Shown here: piece after piece, positions 37,467-46,097 of the stretch | How the letters are laid out: each line of letters opens with the position of its first letter | Numbering within the stretch: position 1 is the first letter of the stretch | Assembly: GCA_018710785.1 (NCBI GenBank) | Contig: DVJD01000074.1 | Coordinates: forward strand, 32,011 to 96,010 | Direction of reading: 5' to 3' | Length of the DNA stretch: 64,000 bases | Source of the DNA: Candidatus Fimimorpha excrementavium | Lineage (GTDB): Bacteria > Bacillota > Clostridia > Lachnospirales > Lachnospiraceae | The notes under the pieces: generated by a model | Database searches by the model: none | What the model was told of the DNA's origin: nothing | The model's input: the letters and a program-made list of their open reading frames with translations, nothing else | Made by a program: the position numbers and the translations under genes

Positions 37467-38936
37467 TTATGCAAATGGATTCTCTGTCGGATAACGCATT
37501 TCTTTCGGCTGATTAAATCCAATTTCTTCTACGCCGAGGTACTTAAACACTTCAAACATTATCTTTCCATAATGCCCGAATGCTACGGCGCCATGATGCG
37601 GATAATTCTTCTCGATCAGCACATGCCGGTAAAAACGGCCCATCTCCGGGATGGCAAAAACAGCGATGGCGCCAAAAGAACGGGTAGCCACAGGCAGGAT
37701 CTCCCCTTCTGCCACGTAGGCCCGCAGTCTGGCATCCGCTGTGCTCTGCAGACGGAAGAATGTGATCTCTCCCGGCATGATATCTCCTTCCAGAGTGCCA
37801 TATGTAACTTCCTTTGGAAGCGTCCGGGCCATGATCTTCTGATTGCGCATCTCCTTAAAGGACAGCTTGCATGCCGCCGTATTTCCGCAGTGGAATCCCA
37901 TGAACGTATCTTTCAGCGTGTATGGATATTTGTCTTTGATTTCATTCTCATACATATCCCTTGGCACAGAATTGTTGATATCCAGAAGCGTAACCACATC
38001 CTGGCTGATGCACGTGCCGATGTACTCACTCAAAGCGCCGTAAATATCCACCTCACAGGATACCGGCATGCCTTGGGCTGCCAGACGGCTGTTTACATAA
38101 CAGGGCACAAATCCAAACTGTGTCTGGAACGAAGGCCAGCACTTATTGGCAAATACCACAAATTCCCTGGATCCTTTATGATCCTTAGCCCAATCCAGCA
38201 GCGTCACCTCATACTGGGCCAATTTCGGCAGAATACCAGGGAGCTTGTTGCCCTCTCCCAGTTCTTTGGCCATATCCTCGGCCACGGCCGGAATCCTCGG
38301 ATCGTCCTGATGCTCATTGAAGGCTGCAAACAAATCCAGCTCAGAATTTTCCTCAATCTCCACTCCCAGATTATACAGCTGCTTAATCGGCGCATTGCAT
38401 GCCAAAAAATCCTGGGGACGAGGTCCGAAAGAGATGATTTTCAGTTTCGAAAGCCCGATCATAGTTCTGGCGATCGGAATGAAATCAGCAATCATATCTG
38501 CCACTTCTTCTGCCGTTCCCACCGGATATTCCGGTATATATGCCCGGATATTGCGAAGCTTCAAATTATAACTCAAATTCAGCATTCCGCAGTATGCATC
38601 GCCTCTGTCATCCAGAAGACTTTCCCCCGTCTCTTCCGCCGCTGCCGCGTACATGATCGGACCGCAAAATTCTTTTGCAATCAATGTCTCACTGGTCTCC
38701 GGTCCGAAGTTTCCAAGGAATACCACAAGAGCATTGCAGCCATTTTCCTTTACTTCGCCCACTGCTTTTAACATGTCCAATTCATTTTCCACTGTCACTG
38801 GACATTCATAAATTTCTCCGCCTTTTTTCTGATACGCCTCCACCACTGCTGCTCTTCTTCTGGCGGAAAGTGTCATGGGGAAACAGTCTCTGCTGACGGC
38901 AATAATCCCCAGTTTTACTTCTGGTGTATTCTTCAT
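37467..38936 (-). CDS. L-fucose/D-arabinose isomerase-like sugar isomerase
   Basis: 489 residues, with the fucose/arabinose isomerase fold. Metal-ligand type segments are visible: SCEVDIYGALSEYIG near 300 with Glu and Asp, and the His of FMGFHCGNTAAC near 355. It is well short of canonical FucI (about 590) and belongs to the shorter clostridial family that often sits with xylulokinase. It probably makes a ketopentose for XylB, but whether the substrate is D-xylose, D-arabinose or another sugar cannot be told. Start at 38936 behind a purine-rich GGAAAGGAG. Repressed probably by the divergent ROK protein. Confidence 0.75.
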   Translation of the reverse strand: MKNTPEVKLGIIAVSRDCFPMTLSARRRAAVVEAYQKKGGEIYECPVTVENELDMLKAVGEVKENGCNALVVFLGNFGPETSETLIAKEFCGPIMYAAAAEETGESLLDDRGDAYCGMLNLSYNLKLRNIRAYIPEYPVGTAEEVADMIADFIPIARTMIGLSKLKIISFGPRPQDFLACNAPIKQLYNLGVEIEENSELDLFAAFNEHQDDPRIPAVAEDMAKELGEGNKLPGILPKLAQYEVTLLDWAKDHKGSREFVVFANKCWPSFQTQFGFVPCYVNSRLAAQGMPVSCEVDIYGALSEYIGTCISQDVVTLLDINNSVPRDMYENEIKDKYPYTLKDTFMGFHCGNTAACKLSFKEMRNQKIMARTLPKEVTYGTLEGDIMPGEITFFRLQSTADARLRAYVAEGEILPVATRSFGAIAVFAIPEMGRFYRHVLIEKNYPHHGAVAFGHYGKIMFEVFKYLGVEEIGFNQPKEMRYPTENPFA

Positions 38937-39012
38937 CCTCTCTCTCCTTTCCAGCATGAATACAGACCGATGGTCCACCCTTTGTCATGCGGATCATCGT
39001 TTAATTCACTCT

Positions 39013-39063
39013 CTAAACTAAATAGGATATTTTTACTCTACTACAGAATAAATCGAATGTCAA
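39013..39063 (-). promoter_or_regulatory. Promoter and operator half-site of the sugar isomerase gene
   Basis: TTGACA (complement of 39058-39063), 17-base spacer, TAGAGT (complement of 39035-39040). TTAGTTTAG (complement of 39013-39021) lies just downstream of the -10; the same sequence is found at the divergent regulator gene. It resembles the TTAGTTT half-site of Bacillus XylR. Confidence 0.65.
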
Positions 39064-39181
39064 GAACATCTTCCAACTCCTCATAAATACCCGTTTTTTC
39101 TTCTAAAATCATCCTGTTTTCCAAAGTCCGATGAACGGAAAAAGGATTTGCACATTTTGCGGCTTTGTGATACGATAACTC

Positions 39182-39199
39182 TATAATTAGTTTAGGAGG
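39182..39199 (+). promoter_or_regulatory. -10, operator half-site and ribosome site of the ROK regulator
   Basis: TATAAT (39182-39187) runs into TTAGTTTAG (39187-39195), which overlaps AGGAGG (39194-39199). A repressor bound here would block its own transcription. Confidence 0.6.
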
Positions 39200-39209
39200 T
39201 ATACAAATT

Positions 39210-40385
39210 ATGAAAGCAGGAAAGCAGGAAATGATCCGAGATCTGAATACCCGCCTGGTCCTGGAAGCCATCATCCAGCATGATCCCATATCCAGGGCCG
39301 AACTTTCCAGCCTCCTGGGTCTGACGAAAGCCACCGTTTCTTCCATCGTAACGCGTCTGCTGGAACAGCACCTGATTCGGGAGACCGGCAGCCGCGACAC
39401 GTCCAAAGGACGAAAGCCCATTATGCTGACCTTCGCCAAAGAAAATGGCCATGTCCTGTCCATCGATCTCACAGGGCGGCAGATCGTGCTCATGACATGC
39501 AATCTGCGGGGAGAAGACTGCCGCCTGTACCAGTATGCCAACCACTATTCTCCCTCAGCGCTTCTTCAGCCCCTCAAACTATTGATTCAAAAGACCATGG
39601 ATACCCTGCCCCCGACGATACACGGTGTCATAGGCATCACGGTCGGCGTACACGCTGCTGTCCACGATAACACCATTTTGTTCTGTCCCTACTATGATCT
39701 CACCGGCCTGCCTTTGGCTCAGGAGCTGGAACATACCTTTCACATTCCTGTCTTTATCGAAAATGAAGCCAACTTTTCTGCATTGGGAGAAAAAACCTTC
39801 TGCCATGATTACTCCAACATGATTAATCTGAGCATCCACACGGGAATCGGACTCGGCCTGATCCTGAATCATCAGCTTTATACGGGCAGAAGCGGGTTTG
39901 CCGGTGAATTTGGTCATACCATCGTCGAAGCCGGAGGACGCCCCTGCCCCTGCGGCAACCGCGGCTGCATCGAACAATATGCTTCCGAACCGGCGATTCT
40001 CAGAGAGTATGCCGAACTGGCATGCCTTTCCTCCCCCACTGTGGATGATCTCATCGCCGATTACCGCCGTCAATCTCCCCCTGCCGTCTCGGCCATCCGG
40101 ACGTTTACGAAATACATGGCCATCGCCATCAACAATATCGCCACCATCTTCAATCCCGATATCATTATTATTAACAGCTCCTTTACTTCCTACCTTCCGG
40201 ATATCATCCCGATGATCCAAGAACGGCTGTCCCGCGCCCAGGCCGCTGCCGCCTCCCAAAGCCATCCCGCATCGGATAAATTCTGTCCGCTCATCCCTTC
40301 CACCCTCCAGGATACTGCCATCCTTTTGGGAGGAGCCGCCGTCTGCATCCGCGACTTCCTCGGCATCCAGAGTCTCCGGCTGTGA
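39210..40385 (+). CDS. ROK-family transcriptional repressor (XylR-like)
   Basis: 391 residues. N-terminal winged helix (about 8-70) with PISRAELSSLLGLTKATVSSIV, then a ROK sugar-kinase-like domain with the zinc motif region CPCGNRGCIEQYAS near 250 and EFGHTIVEAGG. Normal ROK repressors bind DNA without sugar and release it with the inducer. It is divergent from the isomerase gene and both promoters carry the same TTAGTTTAG element, so it very likely controls the isomerase-xylB locus and itself. The inducer is probably xylose or a related pentose, inferred. Confidence 0.87.
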   Translation: MKAGKQEMIRDLNTRLVLEAIIQHDPISRAELSSLLGLTKATVSSIVTRLLEQHLIRETGSRDTSKGRKPIMLTFAKENGHVLSIDLTGRQIVLMTCNLRGEDCRLYQYANHYSPSALLQPLKLLIQKTMDTLPPTIHGVIGITVGVHAAVHDNTILFCPYYDLTGLPLAQELEHTFHIPVFIENEANFSALGEKTFCHDYSNMINLSIHTGIGLGLILNHQLYTGRSGFAGEFGHTIVEAGGRPCPCGNRGCIEQYASEPAILREYAELACLSSPTVDDLIADYRRQSPPAVSAIRTFTKYMAIAINNIATIFNPDIIIINSSFTSYLPDIIPMIQERLSRAQAAAASQSHPASDKFCPLIPSTLQDTAILLGGAAVCIRDFLGIQSLRL

Positions 40386-40404
40386 AGGCACAGGAACATA
40401 CGAA

Positions 40405-40428
40405 AAGGGAGTGTTGCTGCACTCCCTT
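40405..40428. terminator. Bidirectional terminator between ROK regulator and BlaR1-like gene
   Basis: Perfect nine-base arms AAGGGAGTG and CACTCCCTT with a six-base loop. U-run TTTTC on the minus strand. Lies between convergent genes. Confidence 0.7.
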
Positions 40429-40446
40429 CATCCATACTCGACAATT

Positions 40447-41850
40447 TCACTTTTCCTCATCGTTTCGCTCTATTAATGTAATACTTGTCTCAAAACTCTG
40501 ATCAGACGCATTTCTGACCACCAGACGATGGGCTCCATTCTGTGTCAGAACGGAATCATGGGCCCCATCTCCATCCAAATGGATCCATATGATTTCTCCG
40601 TCCGGCTGCATCAATCCCGCCTCATAGGAAATCCCATCCTCCCCTATGAGCATGGCCTGGATTCCATCTCCCGCACTTCCGTCAAAGGGTTTCGATATTC
40701 CAGTCTCCCCTCCTTCCAGAGTCCAATCGACCAGAATATTATTTCCATCAAGTTTATATTCCCTTTCCCCGGCGTCAATAACCTCTCTCGTCGTGTATTC
40801 CGCATCAATGACAGGTATCGGTTCACCTTCCCCTTCGCATATGGCCGCACCGGATGCTGTCTTCAGCCAGTCCACATATGGGCCAGTAACCGTCCTATTG
40901 GCTGCATATGCTGTGAAAGCTGCTCCGAAAAAAATACCGCAGGCCAGCGCCGCAAGAAACAGCGACCCAAGACGCTTGGGATATTTCAGTTTTTTCAGAT
41001 ATTTGATCCGCTTCTCCATATCCTCCTGCCTTGCGCCAAATGGAAGTACATAGCTGACATTTTTATCACGCTTTTTAATCACCTGTGAAATGGATGTGAT
41101 ATAGTCCCCCGGACAGACCGTCCATCCTGTATGCAGAATGGCATACACATCACATCCGTACTCAATCTGTTTTATCAAAAACAGACGCAGCATATGGGCA
41201 AACGGATTAAACCAATGGATCACCGATATGAAATCCAGTATATACCGAAATAACATGTCATTCCTCTTGATATGGATCAATTCATGACACAAAACAGAAT
41301 CGACATTTTCCCTATCCATGGCGTCTCTGTTCATGACAATATACGGTTTCCATATTCCGGCGCATCCCGGTGATGTCAGATCCGGATGATACAGCACTGT
41401 AATATTTCGGCAAATCTTGAGTTCTTCCTGCAGCTCTTCCACTTTATACAGTATATACGGATCCGTCACGCGCACGGCCTTTGCCAGCGTCCGGTGCTGC
41501 CTGATCTGTCTCACTGTCAGAAAAACAATACCCGCCAGAACACCCGCTGCCCAAATCAACAGAATAATGGCCGCAATTCGTTCCGCGCCCGCTCCGCCAT
41601 AGATGCTCACCTCATCACTGATTGCACCATACCGGTATGACGGGATCCATACATGAACGATTCGATTCCCAATATACCAAAACGGAACCAGGAAGGACAC
41701 CATCGCCAGCCACCCGATTTCCTGTCTGTGAGAAAAGCCGGAGCAAAATTTATGTATCATACCTATGATGAGGATGACTCCCAACGCAATGGCAGCCCCT
41801 GTCAAACTTTCTGTCCCAAGCAAATATACGAATTGTATACTAAATCGCAT
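40447..41850 (-). CDS. BlaR1/MecR1-type M56 peptidase with short non-penicillin-binding sensor
   Basis: 467 residues. Four membrane segments (about 7-30, 45-65, 90-112 and 290-310) surround the M56 metallopeptidase domain with the zinc site CHELIHIKRND near 190. The extracellular C-terminal part after about residue 315 is only 150 residues and lacks the SxxK/KTG motifs of the class D beta-lactamase sensor of true BlaR1, so it should sense something else. The first codons overlap the end of the BlaI-like gene by 11 bases, the conserved coupling of this two-gene system. Target genes beyond the pair are not evident here. Confidence 0.83.
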   Translation of the reverse strand: MRFSIQFVYLLGTESLTGAAIALGVILIIGMIHKFCSGFSHRQEIGWLAMVSFLVPFWYIGNRIVHVWIPSYRYGAISDEVSIYGGAGAERIAAIILLIWAAGVLAGIVFLTVRQIRQHRTLAKAVRVTDPYILYKVEELQEELKICRNITVLYHPDLTSPGCAGIWKPYIVMNRDAMDRENVDSVLCHELIHIKRNDMLFRYILDFISVIHWFNPFAHMLRLFLIKQIEYGCDVYAILHTGWTVCPGDYITSISQVIKKRDKNVSYVLPFGARQEDMEKRIKYLKKLKYPKRLGSLFLAALACGIFFGAAFTAYAANRTVTGPYVDWLKTASGAAICEGEGEPIPVIDAEYTTREVIDAGEREYKLDGNNILVDWTLEGGETGISKPFDGSAGDGIQAMLIGEDGISYEAGLMQPDGEIIWIHLDGDGAHDSVLTQNGAHRLVVRNASDQSFETSITLIERNDEEK

Positions 41851-42226
41851 TGATCTCCTCTTTTATTTTTTCCATTTCCTTTTTACTGATTTTTTCATTG
41901 GTAAGCAGCGACTTGATACAACTTGCCACATCGCCGTTGAACCATGTATCCAACAGTTCTTTCTGCAAAATTGCAGCATACTCCTCCCTTGTGATGACAG
42001 GAACATAGTAAGAAATTTTACTCTTCTTGGTGTAATCCGCCACTCCTTTGCTTACCAGATGGGATAAAAATGTGGAAACTGTCTGACGCTTCAGTTCACG
42101 ATCATATTTTTTATTAATTGCATCAATCAGCTCCAGAATCGTAATTTTCTTTCCCTGTGCCCCCGTTTCCCACAAAATCTCCATAATTTCCACTTCGCTC
42201 TGCGTCAACAACATATGATTTCTCAT
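41840..42226 (-). CDS. BlaI/MecI-family repressor
   Basis: 128 residues. N-terminal winged helix with LTQSEVEIMEILWETG and RQTVSTFLSHLVSKGV, then the dimerisation and cleavage region with EYAAILQKELLDTWFNGD. The family represses its own operon and is inactivated when the BlaR1 partner cleaves it. A consensus-like BlaI operator overlaps the promoter just upstream. The start is uncertain: an in-frame ATG four codons later (42214) is equally possible, and no strong ribosome site lies at either. Confidence 0.88.
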   Translation of the reverse strand: MRNHMLLTQSEVEIMEILWETGAQGKKITILELIDAINKKYDRELKRQTVSTFLSHLVSKGVADYTKKSKISYYVPVITREEYAAILQKELLDTWFNGDVASCIKSLLTNEKISKKEMEKIKEEINAI

Positions 42227-42330
42227 CTTCCACTGAATACCCTGCCTTAGCCGTACATAAAATTGGTTTCTCCACGAAGACTTTATGTATCACCTGACTG
42301 GATATCGCACCTCCTTTTTTTATTTTTCTT

Positions 42331-42375
42331 AAATCTACATGGTAACATTCTATCACATTCCCTTCGTATAGTCAA
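42331..42375 (-). promoter_or_regulatory. blaI-like promoter and operator
   Basis: TTGACT (complement of 42370-42375), 17-base spacer, TAGAAT (complement of 42347-42352). Directly downstream, GTTACCATGTAGATTT (complement of 42331-42346) resembles the Bacillus BlaI operator core TTACATATGTAAGATTT. Suggests autorepression. Confidence 0.65.
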
Positions 42376-42475
42376 TGTTTCAGACAATTTTAAGTCGGTT
42401 TTTTGTCACTTTATTCAGGTTTTTGTAAGATTTTCGCAAGAAGTGGCAGTTTTCTTAAGAATATCCGAACTGCGG

Positions 42476-43414
42476 CTACAGACTGGATACGATCATCGAT
42501 AAGGTTCCCTCCAACCGGATAGTTCCGTATTCTGCGGGAATGATGAAATGGTTTCCTTTTCGAATCTCCCTTCCATTGATGGTCCCGCTCCCTTCAATCA
42601 CACTGACGTTTACAAACGGTTTTTGAAACTGAATCTCCCCGATTCCGTCCACATCCATTTTCTTTACTTCATAGTAAGGACAGCGAACCAGCGATGTAAC
42701 CGTGATTTTGCCTTCCTTTGTCACCTCCGGTTTCACGGCTGACGCTTCATATGGAGCCTGTATCACGTCAATACTCTGCCGGATATGAAGCTGTCTCGGT
42801 TTCCCATCGGACAGTCTGTCATAATCATAGACCCGGTATGTGATATCACTGTTCTGCTGCGTTTCCAAAATCAGGGTTCCCGCTTTTATGGCATGGACGC
42901 ATCCGGGATTGATTTGAAAAAAATCGCCCTTTTTCACGGGGATGGTCCGGATCAAATCGTTCCATCGCTTTTGCTCAATCATCTCCCTGAGTTCATCCTT
43001 ATCCTTGGCGTGGTGGCCGATGACGATTTCTCCCTGGGGATCACAGTCCAGCACATACCAGCATTCTGTCTTTCCCAGGGACCCATGTTCATGTTCTCTG
43101 GCATAGGCGTCATCCGGATGAACCTGGATACTCAGATCCTTCTTCGCGTCTATGATTTTAACCAAAAGAGGAAAGCGATCCTGATCGACGCCTCCAAACA
43201 GCTCTCTGTGTTTTTCCCAAAGCGCGCTCAGCGTCCAGCCGTCAAAGGTACCTCCTTCCACCACGCAATCTCCATTGGGGTGCGCACTGATGCCCCAGCA
43301 CTCTCCCGTATGATCACTGGGGATATCATATCCGAATTCCTTAAGCCTGTCGCCGCCCCAGATCATTTCCTTTAAAACCGGTTTCAAAAAAATCAACTCC
43401 GACATTTCGCTCAT
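42476..43414 (-). CDS. manA: Mannose-6-phosphate isomerase, class I
   Basis: Interconverts mannose 6-phosphate and fructose 6-phosphate in the cytoplasm. 312 residues, the short Firmicute form. Zinc-site segments SIQVHPDDAYAREHE and KTECWYVLD near 95-120 and the NPGCVHAIKAGTLILETQQ segment near 170 are present. Its ATG overlaps the stop of the upstream ROK kinase gene by four bases, so kinase and isomerase form one hexose-entry unit. Confidence 0.94.
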   Translation of the reverse strand: MSEMSELIFLKPVLKEMIWGGDRLKEFGYDIPSDHTGECWGISAHPNGDCVVEGGTFDGWTLSALWEKHRELFGGVDQDRFPLLVKIIDAKKDLSIQVHPDDAYAREHEHGSLGKTECWYVLDCDPQGEIVIGHHAKDKDELREMIEQKRWNDLIRTIPVKKGDFFQINPGCVHAIKAGTLILETQQNSDITYRVYDYDRLSDGKPRQLHIRQSIDVIQAPYEASAVKPEVTKEGKITVTSLVRCPYYEVKKMDVDGIGEIQFQKPFVNVSVIEGSGTINGREIRKGNHFIIPAEYGTIRLEGTLSMIVSSL

Positions 43415-44289
43415 CCCCTCTCCATCTCGTCCAAAGCCAAACGGATCGCTCCCAAGATTCCCTGGTTATCATTTAAGCTTGGAAGTACAATATAATCGTC
43501 CAAATGTTCCATTTCTTTTGTTTCAATATACCCGTTCAACTGTTTCTTTACCTCATCTTTTACAAGAGGCAGCAGCTGTTCCTGATGCATCACCCCTCCT
43601 CCCAGCACGATTCTTTGGGGAGAAAGCACTAAAATTAAATCAGCCAACGCCTGTCCGATATAGTATGCCTCCAACTCCCAGACCTCTTTTTTGTCAGCCA
43701 ATTCTATCCCCTTCTTTCCCCATCTGGCCTCGATGGCAGGTCCTGCCGCCAGTCCTTCCAGACAAGTTTTATGATAGGGACATTTTCCTTCATACACATC
43801 ACTCGGATGTTTTTTCAAAATCAGGTGTCCGGCTTCTGGGTGAAGCATTCCATGAAGAACCCTTCCGTTTGATATGATTCCCATACCTACCCCTGTCCCT
43901 ATGGTAATATAAATACTGTTTTCCAGCCCTTTGGTGATTCCCCATGTCGCCTCACCAAGGGCGGATCCATTGACATCCGTATCAAATCCCACCGGCAATC
44001 CATGGAGTGCTTCTTTAAATGCCCCCACCATGTTAAAATAGCGCCATGCCAGTTTTGGAGTTGTCGTAATATACCCGTATGTCTCAGAACTTCTGTTTAA
44101 ATCGATTGGCCCGAAGCAGCCGATTCCCAGCGCATCAATTTCTTTATCTTTGAAATATTCGATTAATCGGGGAACGGTTATCTCTGGCATTTCTGTCGGA
44201 ATCGATATCCGCTCAAAAATTTTACCCGTCTCATCTCCCACAGCGCACACCATTTTTGTGCCGCCCGCTTCCAAAGCACCTATTTTCAT
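43411..44289 (-). CDS. ROK-family sugar kinase (fructokinase type)
   Basis: 292 residues. Phosphate-binding start GALEAGGTKMVCAVG, catalytic Asp in FDTDVNGSALGEATWG near 103, and the zinc-binding His/Cys cluster HPEAGHLIL to CPYHKTCLEGLAAGPA near 155-185. Spacing and the GCFGPIDL motif match fructokinases such as Bacillus YdhR and streptococcal ScrK, which also act on mannose. Translational coupling to manA fits a fructose/mannose role. Start at 44289 follows GGAGG. Confidence 0.87.
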   Translation of the reverse strand: MKIGALEAGGTKMVCAVGDETGKIFERISIPTEMPEITVPRLIEYFKDKEIDALGIGCFGPIDLNRSSETYGYITTTPKLAWRYFNMVGAFKEALHGLPVGFDTDVNGSALGEATWGITKGLENSIYITIGTGVGMGIISNGRVLHGMLHPEAGHLILKKHPSDVYEGKCPYHKTCLEGLAAGPAIEARWGKKGIELADKKEVWELEAYYIGQALADLILVLSPQRIVLGGGVMHQEQLLPLVKDEVKKQLNGYIETKEMEHLDDYIVLPSLNDNQGILGAIRLALDEMERG

Positions 44290-44471
44290 GTAAACCTCCA
44301 TTTCTGCAGCCTAACACTACACTTTGATTTGAACTAAAGATACCACAATTTCCGTTTTTTTTCCAGTAAAAAAAGAGAACAGCCCGCTGCAGATTCATCA
44401 CGCTCCTGCATATGCCATTCTCTTTCCCAAGACCGGATCTCAAAAAGCTGCTCCGATTCGCTGATTTCTGT

Positions 44472-44777
44472 TTATTCCTCCGGTTTTTCCGCCTGTATGA
44501 TCGCCGATTTCTGCATCGGGATTCTGCAGGCTTTATTATTACCAAATTCCACAATAACCGTATCTTCTGTAATATCAATCAATACACCATAGAATCCGGA
44601 AGATGTCAGTACAGTATCTCCCACTTCCAAGGATGCCAGAAGTGCCTGCTGCTCTTTTTGCTGCTTCTTCTGTGGTCTGATCGCGATGAAATACATGGCG
44701 CCGACGATGACTACCAAATAGATCACAATGACCATGATTGACATTCCGCCGCTTTCCGTTAATGTTAAAAATTGCAT
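44472..44777 (-). CDS. yajC: Preprotein translocase subunit YajC
   Basis: 101 residues, one membrane segment (about 14-32, MVIVIYLVVIVGAMYFIAI) followed by RPQKKQQKEQQALLASLEVG, the family signature. Accessory subunit of the SecDF complex. It follows tgt by 17 bases and shares the tgt-yajC-secDF arrangement common in bacteria. Confidence 0.93.
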   Translation of the reverse strand: MQFLTLTESGGMSIMVIVIYLVVIVGAMYFIAIRPQKKQQKEQQALLASLEVGDTVLTSSGFYGVLIDITEDTVIVEFGNNKACRIPMQKSAIIQAEKPEE

Positions 44778-44794
44778 ATTTTATTCCTCCTGTG

Positions 44795-45925
44795 TTATTC
44801 CCCGGCTTCCATAGATGCCAGCATATTACATTTATACTCTTTATACGTGTGATTGTCAATGGCTTGTCGGATTTCAGTCATTAAATTATTATAAAAATAC
44901 AGATTATGAAGGACGCACAGGCGCATGCCGAGCATCTCTCCCGCTTTTAACAGATGGCGGATATATGCCCTGCTGTAGTGGCGGCAGGCCGGACACTGGC
45001 AGCCTTCCTCCAGAGGTCTGTCATCCAGCTGAAACCTTGCATTGGACAGATTCAGCCTTCCCTTTTTCGTATAGACATGTCCGTGTCTTCCGTTTCTGGA
45101 AGGGTATACACAGTCAAAGAAATCCACACCACGGTCCACCGCCTCCAGAATATTGGCCGGTGTCCCCACTCCCATCAGATACGTCGGCTTATCTTTTGGC
45201 AGGAATGGTACAACCGCGTCCAAAATACGGTACATTTCCTCGTGGCTTTCTCCCACTGCCAGACCGCCCACCGCGTATCCGTCCAAGTCCAGCTCACGGA
45301 TCCGCTTGGCATGTTCGATTCTCACATCTTCCAAAATTCCGCCTTGATTGATTCCAAACAACAATTGATGCTTGTTTATGGTATCGTCCAGACTGTTGAG
45401 TCTCTGCATTTCTTTTTTGCAGCGTTCCAGCCATCTGGCTGTTCGATCCACGGAATTCTGGATATAAGACCGTTCCGCCACCGAGGAAGGGCATTCATCA
45501 AAAGCCATGGCTATGGTAGAGCCCAAATTGGACTGAATCTGCATGCTTTCTTCCGGTCCCATGAAAATCTTATGGCCATCGATATGGGAGCGGAAATACA
45601 CGCCTTCTTCTTTTATCTTTCGCATACCGGCCAGGGAGAATACCTGGAATCCTCCTGAATCGGTCAAAATCGGTCTGTCCCAGTTCATAAATTTGTGGAG
45701 ACCGCCCAACTGTTTCACCACCTCATCGCCCGGACGCAGATGCAGATGATAGGTGTTGGAGAGCTCCACCTGTGTATGAATTTCCTTCAGGTCCATGGTG
45801 GATACGGCTCCCTTAATCGCAGCGACAGTTCCCACGTTCATAAAAACAGGAGTCTGGATGGTGCCATGCACGGTCTGCATTTCCGCCCGTTTGGCCCTTC
45901 CGTCTGTCGTCAATATTTTGTACAT
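44795..45925 (-). CDS. tgt: tRNA-guanine transglycosylase (queuine tRNA-ribosyltransferase)
   Basis: Exchanges guanine 34 for preQ1 in tRNAs with GUN anticodons. 376 residues. Substrate-binding ILTDSGGFQVFSL with the catalytic Asp near 92, GGLAVGESHEEM near 230, the nucleophilic Asp in DRGVDFFDCVYPSRNGRHGH near 265-280, and the zinc site CQCPAC (about 303-308) with a distal His. Start at 45925 follows AGGAGG. Upstream lies the secDF terminator, so it has its own promoter. Confidence 0.95.
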   Translation of the reverse strand: MYKILTTDGRAKRAEMQTVHGTIQTPVFMNVGTVAAIKGAVSTMDLKEIHTQVELSNTYHLHLRPGDEVVKQLGGLHKFMNWDRPILTDSGGFQVFSLAGMRKIKEEGVYFRSHIDGHKIFMGPEESMQIQSNLGSTIAMAFDECPSSVAERSYIQNSVDRTARWLERCKKEMQRLNSLDDTINKHQLLFGINQGGILEDVRIEHAKRIRELDLDGYAVGGLAVGESHEEMYRILDAVVPFLPKDKPTYLMGVGTPANILEAVDRGVDFFDCVYPSRNGRHGHVYTKKGRLNLSNARFQLDDRPLEEGCQCPACRHYSRAYIRHLLKAGEMLGMRLCVLHNLYFYNNLMTEIRQAIDNHTYKEYKCNMLASMEAGE

Positions 45926-46008
45926 ATCCGATCCTCCTTTCCTTTCATTTTCAGCCTGCAAAGGGCATCTCCTGCTGATGCGGCTCTGTCGGCCATCCCT
46001 TCCGCTTA

Positions 46009-46056
46009 AAAAGGGATGCCGCAAAACCGTTTTCCAGATTTTCGCAGCATCCCTTT
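46009..46056 (-). terminator. secDF terminator
   Basis: Arms AAAGGGATGC(C)GC and GC(A)GCATCCCTTT with internal GCAAAAC pairing, then TTTTTAAG on the minus strand. Same sequence theme as the terminators at 12375 and 14656. Confidence 0.75.
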
Positions 46057-46097
46057 GGGGCAGCTCTTCTTTCTGTCAAACCCGGCCCAATCCAGCC

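Noticed and set aside
42123..42356. Possible leader peptide before the BlaI-like gene, because of a strong AAGGAGG at about 42311-42318
   Set aside because: No ATG, GTG or TTG stands at a proper distance behind it; left as an unexplained ribosome-site-like sequence.
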